64,000 bases of DNA, from assembly GCA_963576735.1 (NCBI GenBank), contig OY755175.1:9192401-9256400 (forward strand), given 5' to 3'. Positions within the stretch are counted from its first letter, which is position 1. Each line of letters starts with the position of its first letter. Shown here piece after piece: positions 1-9,713 of the stretch. Under the pieces are notes generated by a model. The model did no database searches, was not told the DNA's origin, and was given only the letters and a program-made list of their open reading frames with translations. The stretch comes from Bedellia somnulentella. Taxonomy: Eukaryota > Arthropoda > Insecta > Lepidoptera > Bedelliidae. A program made the position numbers and the translations under genes.

Positions 1-91
1 TAGTGCTTATTAACTTCCTATAGAAACGTGGGCACGCGACATGAGTGGCCTATCTTTACGGCGGCGCGGCGATGTTCTTGTGTACCTAGTC

Positions 92-298
92 CTAAAACAA
101 ATAAATATAATAAAAATTACCTGCCAGGTTTTTTTCCTTATTGGTTTTTTCATTGAAATCGTTATAAAAAATTTGGCACAATTCATCCCAAGCATTTCTT
201 TTTAACACTTTGTTAGAATATTCGGGTAGTAGAGAATTCCATGTAGCTGGACGATTGTTAATTTCTGCAATAAAGCGGTCGGTGTCGAAGTGTTCCAT
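92..298 (-). CDS. MADF-domain protein exon (transposon-associated), partial
   Basis: A minus-strand frame of 68 codons from the methionine at 298. It could be extended to 397 by a hydrophobic N-terminus, but the internal Met directly precedes the domain and is the likelier start. Residues 5-55 fit the start of a MADF (Myb/SANT-like) DNA-binding domain: FIAEINNRPATWNS, then EYSNK and AWDEL, the usual order of 'Phe-Ile, Arg-Pro-x-x-Trp, Tyr-x-x-Lys, Ala-Trp'. The frame stops after about 55 domain residues, before the usual final helix. A possible splice donor (CAG/GTAATT) lies near 116, so this may be exon 1. In insects the second protein of PIF elements often carries a MADF domain that binds transposon ends; the CpG-rich element end just upstream supports that reading. 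A host MADF gene is the alternative. Confidence 0.55.
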   Translation of the reverse strand: MEHFDTDRFIAEINNRPATWNSLLPEYSNKVLKRNAWDELCQIFYNDFNEKTNKEKNLAGNFYYIYLF

Positions 299-479
299 TT
301 TGAACCATATACACGCGCAGCTTACAATAACTATCAACGTTAATAGATGGATCGAGAGGAGTAAAATAAAGAATGTTGTGGAAAATAAACTTGTCACTCA
401 AACCAAAAACGGTAATGTCAAGCCTAACCATAGAGCTTAACATTTAACTTGACGAAGCAGGTCATATATCTTAACAATC

Positions 480-701
480 AATACAACTGAGGCGCGGGCG
501 GTGCAGTCAGTGGTGGCGTGAGCGCATCTCCTCCCCCCTGCCCCTACTCCGCTCCTTTGTACGCGCGTTTGCATCGCTTTATACGCGCGTATACGCGCTT
601 CATGAATGCAAACGCAAAAATCAGCGCCAACGGCGCCGAAAACGCGCGTTCCTAATACGCGCGTCGTCGGCGCGTATAAAATACGTCGTGTGCTATGGGC
701 C
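480..701 (-). promoter_or_regulatory. CpG-rich transposon end / probable promoter region
   Basis: About 220 bp with many CpG and repeated acgcgcg, tatacgcgcg and ggcgcc words, placed upstream of the minus-strand MADF frame and ending at GGGCC/TTA. A TATA-like 'cgtataaaata' lies near 673-683, but on the plus strand. A promoter role is inferred from composition and position only. Confidence 0.3.
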
Positions 702-704
702 TTA

Positions 705-1074
705 CCTGCGTAGCAATGAATTGGCAGATGACTCAGCATTTTCGTTGTGAGTTAATACCTCACAACACTGATTTTCAGTCACCGCCAAGTAGAGGTGATG
801 CACGAACTATTAATATATATATACATAATGCATGCATATATTTTAAATATATAAAAATATCAAACAAATCAACAGAACCATAAACATGAATATACAATAT
901 TGATATATTTAAACAAATTGACAAAAAGTTAAATAGAAAAAATTAAATAAATAAAATACAACGAAATACATCATACAATCATAATCATACGACACATAAC
1001 TAAAAATTAATAAACGATAATAGCAAAGACATTTCAAATAGTCATATATATCCGTATACTTTATTTACAAAGGG
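705..1074. other. AT-rich stretch, nothing recognised
   Basis: AT-rich sequence with short runs such as tatatatata near 815 and no credible reading frame, TIR or tRNA-like box. Confidence 0.6.
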
Positions 1075-1545
1075 AAAACTAATATAATTGTTTGATCCAT
1101 TGATTGTCTACTTCTATTTAATAAGGAAGAATGGGTGGGGGATTAGCCAAAGGATTTTGTTGAAGTAGCAAAAGGTTTTTAAGCTTTCGCTTGAAGGTGA
1201 ATTTACTGGTTAGACTACGAATTGGTGGAGGGAGGTCATTCCAGCATTTGGACGCCGCGAATCTGAAACTGCCTCGAAAAGCCACCAAACGATGCATTGG
1301 CACAATCGCCCTGACTTTAAATTGATAGCCACTTTTAGACCATTGCAATTTTTTATACAAATAGTCAGGAGATTCGTGTCGAATAACACCGAAAAGCAGA
1401 GTTGCGAGATGTAGTTGCCTACGTGCCTGCATTTTCAATAATTTAGCGTCGTTTAAATACGGAGTGACATGGGAACGAGGCGGGATGCGAAAACAAAAAC
1501 GTCCTTTCGGACATAGACAACGTGATTAAAAACACTTTGATCAAA
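1075..1545 (-). pseudogene. LINE (Jockey/CR1-like) C-terminal remnant
   Basis: The minus-strand frame 1438-1118 (106 aa) carries the tail typical of Jockey/CR1-type reverse transcriptase proteins: FRFAASKCWNDLPPPIRS followed by a basic 'FKRKLKNLLL'. The frame stays open further upstream to about 1545, with HVTPYLNDAKLLK ahead of the first methionine, so the Met is only an internal residue and the copy is 5'-truncated. Catalytic RT motifs are missing. The sequence from 1117 down to about 1075 is a short 3' UTR. The clade is inferred from the C-terminal pattern alone. Confidence 0.6.
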
Positions 1546-1740
1546 ATTCTTAACATTTCCTCAAATGAACGCTGCTGGACACAAGCCACGCTCCCAATAC
1601 GGTACGGTGGTATGGCATCCGCAGCGTTTCAAGTATAGCCTTACCAGCTTTCTTATTATCTGGTTTTGCCAATAAAAATCTTTTCTTAAGCATCATTAGT
1701 AACGCTTTAAGTTCGGCAGAGATCATTGATCTCACAGATG
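1546..1740. other. Spacer between two retroelement remnants
   Basis: No confident feature. The minus-strand frame 1789-1550 overlaps the plus-strand retroelement remnant and has no motif. Confidence 0.4.
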
Positions 1741-2545
1741 CTAAGAAGTTTTGGATGGATAAAGTTGGTCCTACTGTCAATGTTCCCATTAGTCTGGCAT
1801 CTCAGAGGCAATGGGACGAGCCCCTCTGCTGTCAAGTTCAAGCAAATCTTCTTAGTTCAGCTCTTGACTTGGCGGAGCGGGTGCGTCTCTTGGCTTGCTG
1901 TGAGCCAGATTCTGGGCATTGGTTGAGAGCATTACCATCGAGCAACCTCGACACATTGCTAGACAGAGGCTCCTTTTCTCTAGCTATGGGTTTGCGATTG
2001 GGCACCAAAATAAATGAAAGACATCGCTGCCGCTGTGTAGTATTTGTCGATCAGTTGGGGCACCATGGATTATCATGTCGTCGTAGTGCTGGTCGCATAC
2101 CTCACCATGCTGCAATCAATGATATTATCAAACGGGCCCTTACCACTGTCGACATACCAGCAATCCTGGAGCATTCAGGTTTGCTGCGGGGCGATGGTAA
2201 GAGACCAGACGGAATGTCATTGATTCCATGGAAGAATGGGAGGACGCTAGTGTGAGACGCTTCCTGCGTCGACACGCTAGCTCCGTCTCATTTGTCGGGG
2301 TCTGCATCTAAAGGGTCTGAAGAGGCGCAAATACAGCAATTTAGCTGAAGAGCATTACTTCTCAGCTTTTGCTGTAGAGACTCTCGGTCCGTGGGGCCCA
2401 GACGCGCGCCTGATCGAGAAATGCGGAGATCCAAGGGCTGGCGCATTCTTCGCTCAAAGAATTAGCTTAGCGATTCAAAGGGGAAATGCAGCCAGCTTTC
2501 TCGGAACCCTGCCACCAGGCGGCAGAGATTTCGAGAGCATTTTGT
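1741..2545 (+). pseudogene. Retroelement-type C-terminal region with zinc-knuckle-like Cys/His and RPDG motif, degenerate
   Basis: The frame 1755-2255 (166 aa) contains 'HWLRALPSSNLDTLL', then HRCRCVVFVDQLGHHGLSCR (Cys-x-Cys...His...Cys, zinc-knuckle-like), then a basic helix, then GDGKRPDGMSLIPW. This layout matches C-terminal regions of many invertebrate proteins annotated as reverse-transcriptase-related, in which RPDG...WDAT resembles a PD-(D/E)xK-like nuclease core. The Trp of the expected Trp-Asp is replaced by TGA at about 2253-2255. Further family-like sequence continues to about 2530 with extra stops, including an RGNAASFLGTLP-like stretch at 2481-2512. No RT domain is present. I recognise the pattern but cannot name the clade. 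Confidence 0.5.
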
Positions 2546-2683
2546 ATATAATTTAGTCTAGGTTAGGTTTTTCATATATTATTATTATTATTTTTAACCT
2601 GTATATATAGTTAAATGTGTAAATATATTTGATCATATTATTAAAAAAAGAATAATAATGAAATATATCCCTACAAATAAATT
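2546..2683. other. AT-rich junction before satellite
   Basis: Short AT-rich sequence with att trinucleotide repeats near 2580 and no gene. Confidence 0.5.
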
Positions 2684-3250
2684 GAATAGTTTATATATCG
2701 TTTTATCGTTCTATATATCGTTATATCGTTCTATCTGTCGTTTATATATCGTTCTATCAATTATATATCGTACTATCGTTCTTCATATCGTTCTATCGTT
2801 TATATATCGTTCAATCGTTCTATCTATCGTTCTTTATATCGTTCTATCGTTTAAATATCGTTCTATCGTTCTATCTATCGTTTATATATCGTTCTATCGT
2901 TCTTTATATCGTTTTATCGTTTAAATATCGTTCTATCGTTCTATCTATCGTTTATATATCGTTCTATCGTTCTTTATATCGTTCTACGGTTTATATATCG
3001 TTCTATCGTTTATATATCATTCTATAATTCTATATATCGTTCTATCGTTTATATATCGTTCTATAGTTCTATATATCGTTCTATATATCGTTTTTTATAT
3101 CGTTCTATCGTTTAAATATCGTTCTATAGTTTATATATCGTTCTTTCGTTCTATCTATCGTTCTTTATATCGTTCTATCGTTTAAATATCGGTCTATCAT
3201 TCTATATATCGTTCTATCGTTTATACATCGTTCTATCTATTCATCGTTCG
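2684..3250. repeat. Tandem satellite of atcgttct-type units, about 70 bp higher-order period
   Basis: Continuous array of short units such as tatatatcgttctatcgtt. A longer period is visible: ttaaatatcg at 2851 and 2921 and ttatatatcg at 2991 are 70 bp apart with nearly the same sequence between them. Units towards 3250 are more diverged. The array keeps one frame open (2658-2924, repeats of Tyr-Arg-Ser-Ile-Val-Leu); this is a by-product of the repeat, not a gene. Confidence 0.85.
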
Positions 3251-3665
3251 TTCTATCTCATTCCAAAGCTCTCCGTTAAGGGATTAATACCCATGAGTAT
3301 ATGTATGTATATATTTGTATAATATCGGAATATTTTGCCGACATTCACATCCTAAAATAAACACAACGTTTACGCCATAAATCCCCAAAGGGGTAGCAGC
3401 TATAATTCTTCTGAACATAATATATAATTCTTTTCACCGAGTATTCAGAGTGTCCACGTTAGAGAAAAATTCTAACCTAATCTCGCTAAGTCGTAGTTAG
3501 AGTGTACCTCCCACAGTTTTCGAACCTGCCTCTGAAGCTTAACATATTAACCGTGTGACCAGATCCATTAGAGAAAATGAAAATAGAACTATTGAAATAC
3601 ATACATAAACTAACAGTTATAAATCCCTAAAAAGGGTAGGCAGAGTTTGAAAATTATGTATCTAA
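3251..3665. other. Intergenic, with short fragments of repeat D
   Basis: Holds two short pieces of the interspersed repeat called D here: aaatccccaaaggggtagc at 3380-3398 and aaatccctaaaaagggtagg near 3623-3642. No reading frame of note. Confidence 0.45.
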
Positions 3666-4074
3666 TAAGAAAAATCTAACCGTGATAAATATAACCGTGA
3701 TAGCCCAGCGGGTAGAACACTCGGTTATCGTGCAAACGACTAGTGTTCAAATCCTGGGTCGGGCCTACACCAATTTGTCTTTTCTAAAGACATACGTGTG
3801 GTTAATTTATCATGGTTGTTAACGGTGAGGGAAAACATCGTGAGGAAACCCACATGGCTGAGTTGTACTTAGTCATGTGACAGTGTATTCGTACAAAACG
3901 GCGATAGGCCTGCCCCCTATCACGTGAGTGCACTGTCCATGCAAAACGTGGGTACTCTGAACACCAGGTGACAAAGTCACGTGATTTTCAGAAGTATTAG
4001 TACCTCTGCCAACCCCTTCGGGGATATTCGGCGTGTACGTTTATGTATTATGTTTATGTTTAAGAAAAATCTAA
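3666..4074 (+). mobile_element. SINE-A, full length, subfamily 1, with 14 bp target duplication
   Basis: tRNA-derived SINE. The head at about 3693-3763 has A-box tagcccagcgggt (3701-3713) and B-box gttcaaatcc (3745-3754), the internal RNA polymerase III promoter. The body runs through cacgtgatagggggcaggcc-like sequence to a tail of ttatgt units. The 14 bp sequence taagaaaaatctaa occurs at 3666-3679 and again at 4061-4074, so both ends are set. Subfamily 1 is recognised by 'actctgaacaccaggtgaca' in the body. Confidence 0.85.
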
Positions 4075-4310
4075 TAAGTTTCTAATATATTTAGATTGTG
4101 GTTATTAAAATATAAATAGATATACCTCCGCATCATCACCGCATAAAGAATGAACATTTTAATAGTTATACTTTACATTACACAATTCGGTATAATATCT
4201 AAATCCACGTGTATTTTGATTCCTAGTTACAAGTGTCATTAGATTTGAGAAGCCAAATTGATATTAATATCCTTAAATAAGAGATAAATAAAATAAAATA
4301 ATCATTTATT
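4075..4310. other. AT-rich, nothing recognised
   Basis: No credible frame or repeat end. Confidence 0.5.
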
Positions 4311-5190
4311 TCAAAGTGAAATGATAAATCCTCGTTTTTTAAATGTCTCATGATTTGGAAGGTGTTTCGTTGAGAGAAGAACCCGTAAGGAATTCATCAA
4401 CCCACATCTTTTTTTATGTCTGTTACAATTTTAGTGGTAGCCCGGAAACATCTTGCATAGAGCCCTGATGGCACCAAGCCATTTTATCATTAACATTATA
4501 ATAGGCTTACGAACTAAGATTTCTTTTAACTACTGTTTTGAATTTAGTTTCTGATACATTTAAAATATCCTCAGGTATTTTATTGTACATTTTTACGCAT
4601 AACCCCGTGAAAGATGTATTAATTTAGACAATCTGTATTTTGGTATCGAAATTTTGTTGTTGTCTCTTAGATTTCGAATATGTCTGTCACTATTGTTCAC
4701 ATAAGAAGCCTGATTTTTTCTTAAATACATAATATTTACATAAATATGTTTTTTTTCTTTTTTTATATAAATATATTGACATGGCAGCACCACTATATTT
4801 ATGTTTTTTTTACAATTCCCTCAGGAAATCTCGTCATCTTAAATTATAAATAACTCTTATTGCTCTCTTTTGGGGAATAAATATTGAACCAACATCAGCT
4901 GCTCTACCCCAGAGTAAAATACCGTAATACATTACACTATAAAAATAGCTGTAATAAACTAATCGAGCGGTATGTACATCTGTCAAATGTCTTATTTACT
5001 TAACGGCATATGCAGCACTAACTTAGCCTGCCAGCTAGTGAGCTAATATGGGGTCCCCATTGGAGCTTGGAGTCCAGAGTTATCCTGAAGAGAACTGTGT
5101 CATTCTAATGTACTATCTTTTCATTATTTGAAAGTTATTTCGTTATCAACACACTTAACATTGAGTGATTAAAATTTAATGCATCTTTCC
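4311..5190 (-). pseudogene. Jockey-like LINE remnant (RT thumb to C-terminus), decayed
   Basis: On the minus strand, pieces in order match the C-terminal third of a lepidopteran Jockey-type RT. A 'LGITLDSKLQWGPHI'-like piece lies near 5040-5090, SSAAYAVK-like residues near 4990-5030, then YGILLWGRAADVGSIF near 4880-4935, then QKRAIRVIYNL. The frame 4793-4593 includes HIRNLRDNNKISIPKYRLSK. The end near 4320-4590 carries further similarity in broken frames. Several stops and frameshifts are present, and no YADD catalytic region is visible, so the copy is dead. Confidence 0.6.
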
Positions 5191-5254
5191 ATCCTTCCAC
5201 AAAAGTCATAGGTTATTCCTTGAATGAAAACTTCATTATCTCAATAATAGCAAC

Positions 5255-5645
5255 TTTTATAGTCCGTGCAACCGTGATAGCCCAGTGGGTAGAACACTCG
5301 GTTATCGTGCAAACGACTAGTGTTCAAATCCTGGGTCGGGCCTACACCAATTTGTCTTTTCTAAAGACATATGTGTGGTTAATTTATCATGGTTGTTAAC
5401 GGTGAGGGAAAACATCGTGAGGAAACCCACATGGCTGAGTTGTACTTAGTCATGTGACAGTGTATTTGTACAAAACGGCGATAGGCCTGCCCCCTATCAC
5501 GTGAGTACACTGTCCATGCAAAACGTGGGTACTCTGAACACCAGGTGACAAAGTCACGTGATGTTCAGAAGTATTAGTACCTCTGCCAACCCCTTCGGGA
5601 ATATTCGGCGTGAACGTTTATGTTATTATGTTATGTTTTATAGTC
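5255..5645 (+). mobile_element. SINE-A, full length, subfamily 1, with 10 bp target duplication
   Basis: Same tRNA head and body as the copy at 3.7 kb, differing at a few bases. A-box tagcccagtgggt lies near 5278 and B-box gttcaaatcc near 5322. The duplication ttttatagtc is at 5255-5264 and 5636-5645. Confidence 0.85.
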
Positions 5646-5743
5646 AGAATAGCACAGCATATTGAGCATTTGACAAATTATTAAATTATATATAAATCTA
5701 TTATTATGCATTATTTTTATAAATCCTTTGTTATGGGTCCTGT

Positions 5744-5970
5744 GCTATGTAGTGTTGTTGGCTTAGAATAGCACTCACCTATTTCTTCCCGCGAGTGTCG
5801 TAAAACGTGACTCAAGGACGCTGCAATGAACTTTTTTAGTTATTGTTGGGAAATGCGGTTGAAGACCCATTACTAACGACTTTTATTTTGCAATACTTTC
5901 CCCACTCAACCTCTAAAAGTGGCTAAATTATTTTTAATTCTTGCTACTCCTTTTTATAGCCGTACCGTAA
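5744..5970 (-). repeat. Repeat D, long copy
   Basis: Member of an interspersed family seen about a dozen times here. The order on the plus strand is: 'ggcttagaatagcac', a gcgac-containing stretch, 'gaagacccattactaac', a ctcaacctctaaaagtggc-like part, and tttttatagccgta. The strand is assigned relative to copies reading ggctataaatccctagaagg. No coding capacity; the class is unknown to me. Confidence 0.55.
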
Positions 5971-6178
5971 GTTATTTAATACTATTTATTAATATATATT
6001 TTTATACAAAATATGATTGGCAATAGCGTTATCCACGTATGCATTTTGAAATATCTTTTAACTGTGCAACACCAAACAAGATAAAAATGTAATGAGACCA
6101 TCTAAGAAGCATCAATCATCATTATCGCGTGGGATAAAGCAGCCATCGCTTACTACTACTAGCCGGACAGGAAGCTAA

Positions 6179-6633
6179 GGGCCGGCGCTGACTGCCGGCA
6201 TGGCACAAGATGGCACGGTAAGTTCTGCTGCAGCATTCCGAAGGATAACACGGCCTTCCGCGGCATGCCGTGGCATGACACGGCAAATAACTCCGCGCAT
6301 GTTCAAAGTTAGTTGTTTTCATAATGATTGAGTGAGATTTAGTATTAAACGTATTATACACTCCTACCCTTGCCCTCCCCCCGCGCGGCGAACGGACTGC
6401 GCCGCGTACTGGCGGCCCGTGTCATGCGCGTGCGTCTCGCGAGATGCAGCAGTACGCCGCGGCATCCCGTGGCATGCTTAGGCACGTTCTGTCCTACCGT
6501 GGCCTCCCTCGGCATCGTTGTTTCAAAATAAAGTAACATGAATTCTATGGTGTATCTGTAATACTATGGGTATATCAGTACCGAAATCCTTTGCCATGAC
6601 ACGCCGTGCCATGCCGGCAGTCAGCGCCGGCCC
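6179..6633. mobile_element. PIF/Harbinger-type MITE, 455 bp, TAA target duplication
   Basis: Perfect inverted ends of at least 28 bp beginning GGGCCGGCGCTGACTGCCGG at 6179, with the complement ending at 6633, flanked by taa at 6176-6178 and 6634-6636. The TWA duplication and GGGC start fit PIF/Harbinger. Inside are GC-rich repeats (cggcatgccgtggcatgac) and no transposase. The ORFs on the minus strand here are CpG-rich shadows. Confidence 0.8.
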
Positions 6634-6639
6634 TAAATG

Positions 6640-6770
6640 TTTTACCCTATATATATAGTAATTTTCTGCATCGTGATTCGCACTGATTAACATAATGGTG
6701 TTAGACCCCTCCTTACACAAGTCCTACTAGCACTATATAATATTTTACTTTACCATAGTTTACGGAATTG
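6640..6770. other. AT-rich spacer
   Basis: No feature recognised. Confidence 0.4.
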
Positions 6771-7015
6771 CAGGTTAATAAAACAACTTGTAAAGAGCCA
6801 ATGTGGATGGGATTGTTAGTAGAAGACGGCCTCGTAAAACGTTTCTAGACCAAATAGAAAACGTCCCAATTGCGGGGGCCCGAAGTGAGAAGAATAAAGG
6901 AGCATGTATGAGAAGAATTATGAATGTAAGGGAAGCAAGAGAGGTTTGCCAAAATCGTACTAAGTGCCTACCTCAATGGAAATAATGGACGTGAGTATAA
7001 GTGTGTAAGTAAATA
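6771..7015 (+). pseudogene. RTE-clade LINE 3' end
   Basis: The frame 6803-6985 (60 aa) reads SRRRPRKTFLDQIENV, then NKGACMRRIMNVREAREVC. This is the extreme C-terminus of RTE-type reverse transcriptases and matches the longer copy at 63.4-64.0 kb, where the same 'agccaatgtgga' junction leads into RGRPRRTHLDQIEHV. The 5' part is lost. The tail after the stop (ggacgtgagtataag) is the RTE 3' end. Confidence 0.65.
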
Positions 7016-7379
7016 AAACCACTTCTGCATATTTTCGCATTTTCATTGTAATAAAGACGATGACGAATGAATAGAAGAAAGTGATTGCTCGCGTTTAATG
7101 AGCGTATTTTATATGGAGACACCTTCTTACAATTTATTGTGAAAAAGTTCAAAGCAAAGAGAGTGGTTTGAATTCCCTCATGTGATATCGTTCCCCGAAT
7201 AAGTGTTACAATGAAAGTAACAAGTATGTAAATTGAGGCAAATTTAATCTGTGTGCTAATTTTGCTCTAATTTCTCAGAAGTGTTTCTCCGTGAGGATAC
7301 TTTGAAAACATAACCTTATAATTACTTAGAATAAATTCATTTTAAATTTTGCTGTTGGTAGTGTAGATGTTGTGATAGT
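7016..7379. other. AT-rich, nothing recognised
   Basis: No credible frame, tRNA box or inverted repeat. Confidence 0.5.
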
Positions 7380-7389
7380 ACAACGAAAT

Positions 7390-7712
7390 TTTTTCCTTTA
7401 TTTAGTAACAACAATCCCCACACGAGGTTTTCATAAACAAAAACATTCTACTTATGTAATAGTGAAGCGTTCCTAACTTTTGCATTCTATTTGTAAAGGT
7501 AGACAAGTCACCTTCCGAATTTGTAAAAAAATCGGAGTTAGGTAACGCTAACACTACTTAAAAAATGTAAAAGAAACAAAGGAATGAAGAATTTAGCACT
7601 AGTAGCTTGACATTATGGCTCAATTGGCAGAGCAACGACCGACGGTGGTGTATATCCGGAGGTCGCGGTTTTGATCCCCGCTAGGGGCGAATTTTTCTTT
7701 CCTTTATTTATT
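7390..7712 (+). mobile_element. SINE-C, tRNA-like head with flanking body sequence
   Basis: A tRNA-like block at about 7613-7690 (A-box tggctcaattggc, degenerate B-box ggttttgatcc) is preceded by a sequence shared with 27.3 kb (tcggagttaggtaacgc, aacactactt) and by a piece tttcctttatttagtaac...aatccccacacgaggtttt near 7395-7430. It is followed by gaatttttctttcc. The same modules recur at 27.3-27.8 and 39.2-39.7 kb, so this is a dispersed element, not a working tRNA. It is interrupted on its right by SINE-A. Confidence 0.5.
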
Positions 7713-8086
7713 AGGACATGATAGTCCAGTGGGTAGAACACCCGCCCGAAAAACAGAAGGGCGTGAGTTCCAATCCTGGGACGGGCCTACACCAATTTGT
7801 CTTTTCTAAAGTCATATGTGTGGTTAATTTATCATGGTTGCTAACGGTGAGGGAAAACATCGTGAGGAAACCCACATGGCTGAGTTGTACTTAGTCGTGT
7901 GACAGTGTATTCATACAAAACGACGATAGGCCTGCCCCCTATCACGTGAGTACAATGTCTAAGCAAAACGTGGGTACCTTCTCTGGAAACTAGATGGCGC
8001 TTGCCATGTTAGTTCAGGAGTATTGGTACCTCTGCCAACCCCTTCGGGGATAAACGGCGTGAACGTTTATGTTATGTTATTTATTA
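7703..8086 (+). mobile_element. SINE-A, full length, subfamily 2
   Basis: The head reads gatagtccagtgggtagaac and then a different anticodon-arm region, cccgcccgaaaaacagaagg, followed by B-box-like gttccaatcc. The body has ggtaccttctctggaaact in place of the 'actctgaacaccagg' of subfamily 1. The duplication ttatttatta is near 7705-7714 and at 8077-8086, inside SINE-C. Confidence 0.8.
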
Positions 8087-8159
8087 ACTATCAATTTAAT
8101 ATTAGATTTAAGTTAATTCCGAAACGTTTACATCGTATAGGTACTAATATTTATATATT

Positions 8160-8415
8160 TTGCTTGGACAGTGTATTCACGTGATAGCACACCTGCACCC
8201 AGGCCTATCGCCGTTTCTTAACAATATACTGTCACATAACTAATTACAACTTTACCATGTGGGGATCTCCTCGGCGTTGTCCCTTACCGATAATACCCTT
8301 GATAAATGAATCACATATACATTACTATAAGGCTAGACCCGGGATTAGAGCCCACGCCTAACTGGTCGCGGGATAGGCGAGTGTTCTATGTATTAAGCTA
8401 CTACTGTGTATGTAA
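8160..8415 (-). mobile_element. SINE-A, old diverged copy
   Basis: Reads cttggacagtgtattcacgt, then aggcctatcgccgttt, then a diverged tRNA head near 8340-8400 (gggattagagcccacgcc) on the minus strand. Many substitutions, and no clear target duplication. Confidence 0.6.
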
Positions 8416-8420
8416 CCAAA

Positions 8421-8822
8421 TCTGTATAAACAATTTTTTTAATATTTTTTTTATTTATTGTTGATTTATGAAATAATTAATGTTAATGTAATACTAATAT
8501 TAATGCTATGGATTTCCGCAAAGTAACGCCTGATTCAATCCAATAATGTTAATGTGTCATTCCTGTATTTAGGTAGTTTATGAATATCTAAACAAACTTA
8601 TTAACAACTCATATAATTAGCATGATTACAGATTCACTACAAAGCCTTTGTTCATCAATTGCCACCAAATCTTTAGCCAACAACGTAACCTTTTTATTGC
8701 TATTTAAATCGCAGAGGGTACGCTTAAGTAGATAGCATTACTTTGTTTCCTTTTTATTACTTAAAGGAAGAAAGATATATTTTATAAAAGATCGGGGGTG
8801 AGCTAAATCTTTAGCCACAGTC
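8421..8822. other. AT-rich, nothing recognised
   Basis: No credible coding or repeat signal. Confidence 0.5.
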
Positions 8823-9153
8823 TAAGGGCTCAAACACATAAACACGTTACGACGACGCAACGTACAACGATGCGGCGTCGTTTCACGATACGACGTCGTG
8901 ACGTTAGAAACTCACGATGCAATCCTGCGCAGTTGTTATTCAAAATTCAAAGATGACGGATGTTATTGAAGTCGATCATTTAATTACCTTAGTCGAGCAG
9001 CGTCCCGTACTATGGGACAAAACATCTGAAGAATACAAGAATAAAAATTCAAAAACAACAGCATGGAAAGAGGTGTACGATGTCGTATTGTGAAACGACG
9101 CCGCATCATTGTACGACGCGACGTCGTATCGTGTTTATGTTTGGGAGCCCTTA
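8823..9153 (+). mobile_element. Short TIR element carrying a MADF exon (PIF/Harbinger-like)
   Basis: Inverted ends of about 75-80 bp: GGGCTCAAACACATAAACAC from 8826, and the complement of GGGCTCCCAAACATAAACAC ending at 9150. Both run on through atgcggcgtcgtttcac. The flanks are taa (8823-8825) and tta (9151-9153), one base off a TWA duplication. The element body is 325 bp. TIR length, end sequence and MADF content suggest PIF/Harbinger; no transposase is present. Confidence 0.65.
8953..9093 (+). CDS. MADF-domain fragment inside TIR element
   Basis: A 46-codon frame starting ATG at 8953 and ending TGA at 9091-9093. Residues 10-41 fit the first part of a MADF domain: LITLVEQRPVLWDKT, then EEYKNKN, then AWKEV. 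The last few codons and the stop come from the right inverted repeat, so this is either a truncated protein or a first exon kept after internal deletion of a longer element. In PIF elements a MADF or Myb-like second protein works with the transposase at the transposon ends; here the frame sits between the ends it might bind. The alternative is a captured host exon. Confidence 0.55.
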   Translation: MTDVIEVDHLITLVEQRPVLWDKTSEEYKNKNSKTTAWKEVYDVVL

Positions 9154-9713
9154 AAGCTCTCTTATAGCCACAATCTTTTGTTGATGGAATCATTTTCTTA
9201 GCTTTACAAAATGAAATTGGTTTACCATTTTAAGCTACTGCAATACCCAGAAATGAGAAATGTTTAATTTGCTTTGAAAAACAGAGTCTCTGTCAAATAT
9301 TTGAAATCCAATTCTTTGTAACTATGTCCATGAAATATAGCTCCTTTATGCTTCTTTAATTTAAACGCTATTTACTTGCTACGTACTTGTAAGAAAGTTA
9401 CTTAGAATATTTCACAAGACAGCTAAGAAAATATAAGTAATGTTTAAATACATAGATTAAAATACAACCTTTATGTTTTTAGATTTAAACCAATTTGTTT
9501 CAATTACACTATAAATACATTTCTATGCATCTCCTGAAAACGAATTTGAACAAATATATCTGCAATATTTCTTACTTCGATCCAATATCCAAATGTCATC
9601 TAATATCAGAAATATTAGATTGAATTTTCAATGCTACAGATTAAAATTGTAAAGGTGGCCAAGTATGGCTCTTCATGGCTTATGGAAGGTTCCGTAGATG
9701 GAGTATATTCCTC
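9154..9713. other. AT-rich, nothing recognised
   Basis: No feature supported. Confidence 0.5.

Larger units (their letters stand above)
1..704 (-). mobile_element. PIF/Harbinger-like DNA transposon, end portion
   Basis: The right end reads on the minus strand as TAA followed by GGCCCATAGCACACGACG, matching the TWA target preference and GGGC-type ends of PIF/Harbinger elements. Positions 480-701 are CpG-rich with repeated acgcgcg words, unlike the AT-rich surroundings, and lie upstream of a minus-strand MADF frame, as a promoter would. The other end lies left of the window, so the element cannot be closed. The class is inferred from the end sequence and the MADF cargo; no transposase is visible. 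Confidence 0.5.

Noticed and set aside
2658..2924. 88-codon plus-strand frame rich in Tyr, Ile, Ser and Arg
   Set aside because: It is a translation of the tandem satellite; the frame is open because of the repeat period.
2684..3250. CRISPR-like regular repeats
   Set aside because: There are no unique spacers; this is a eukaryotic short-unit satellite.
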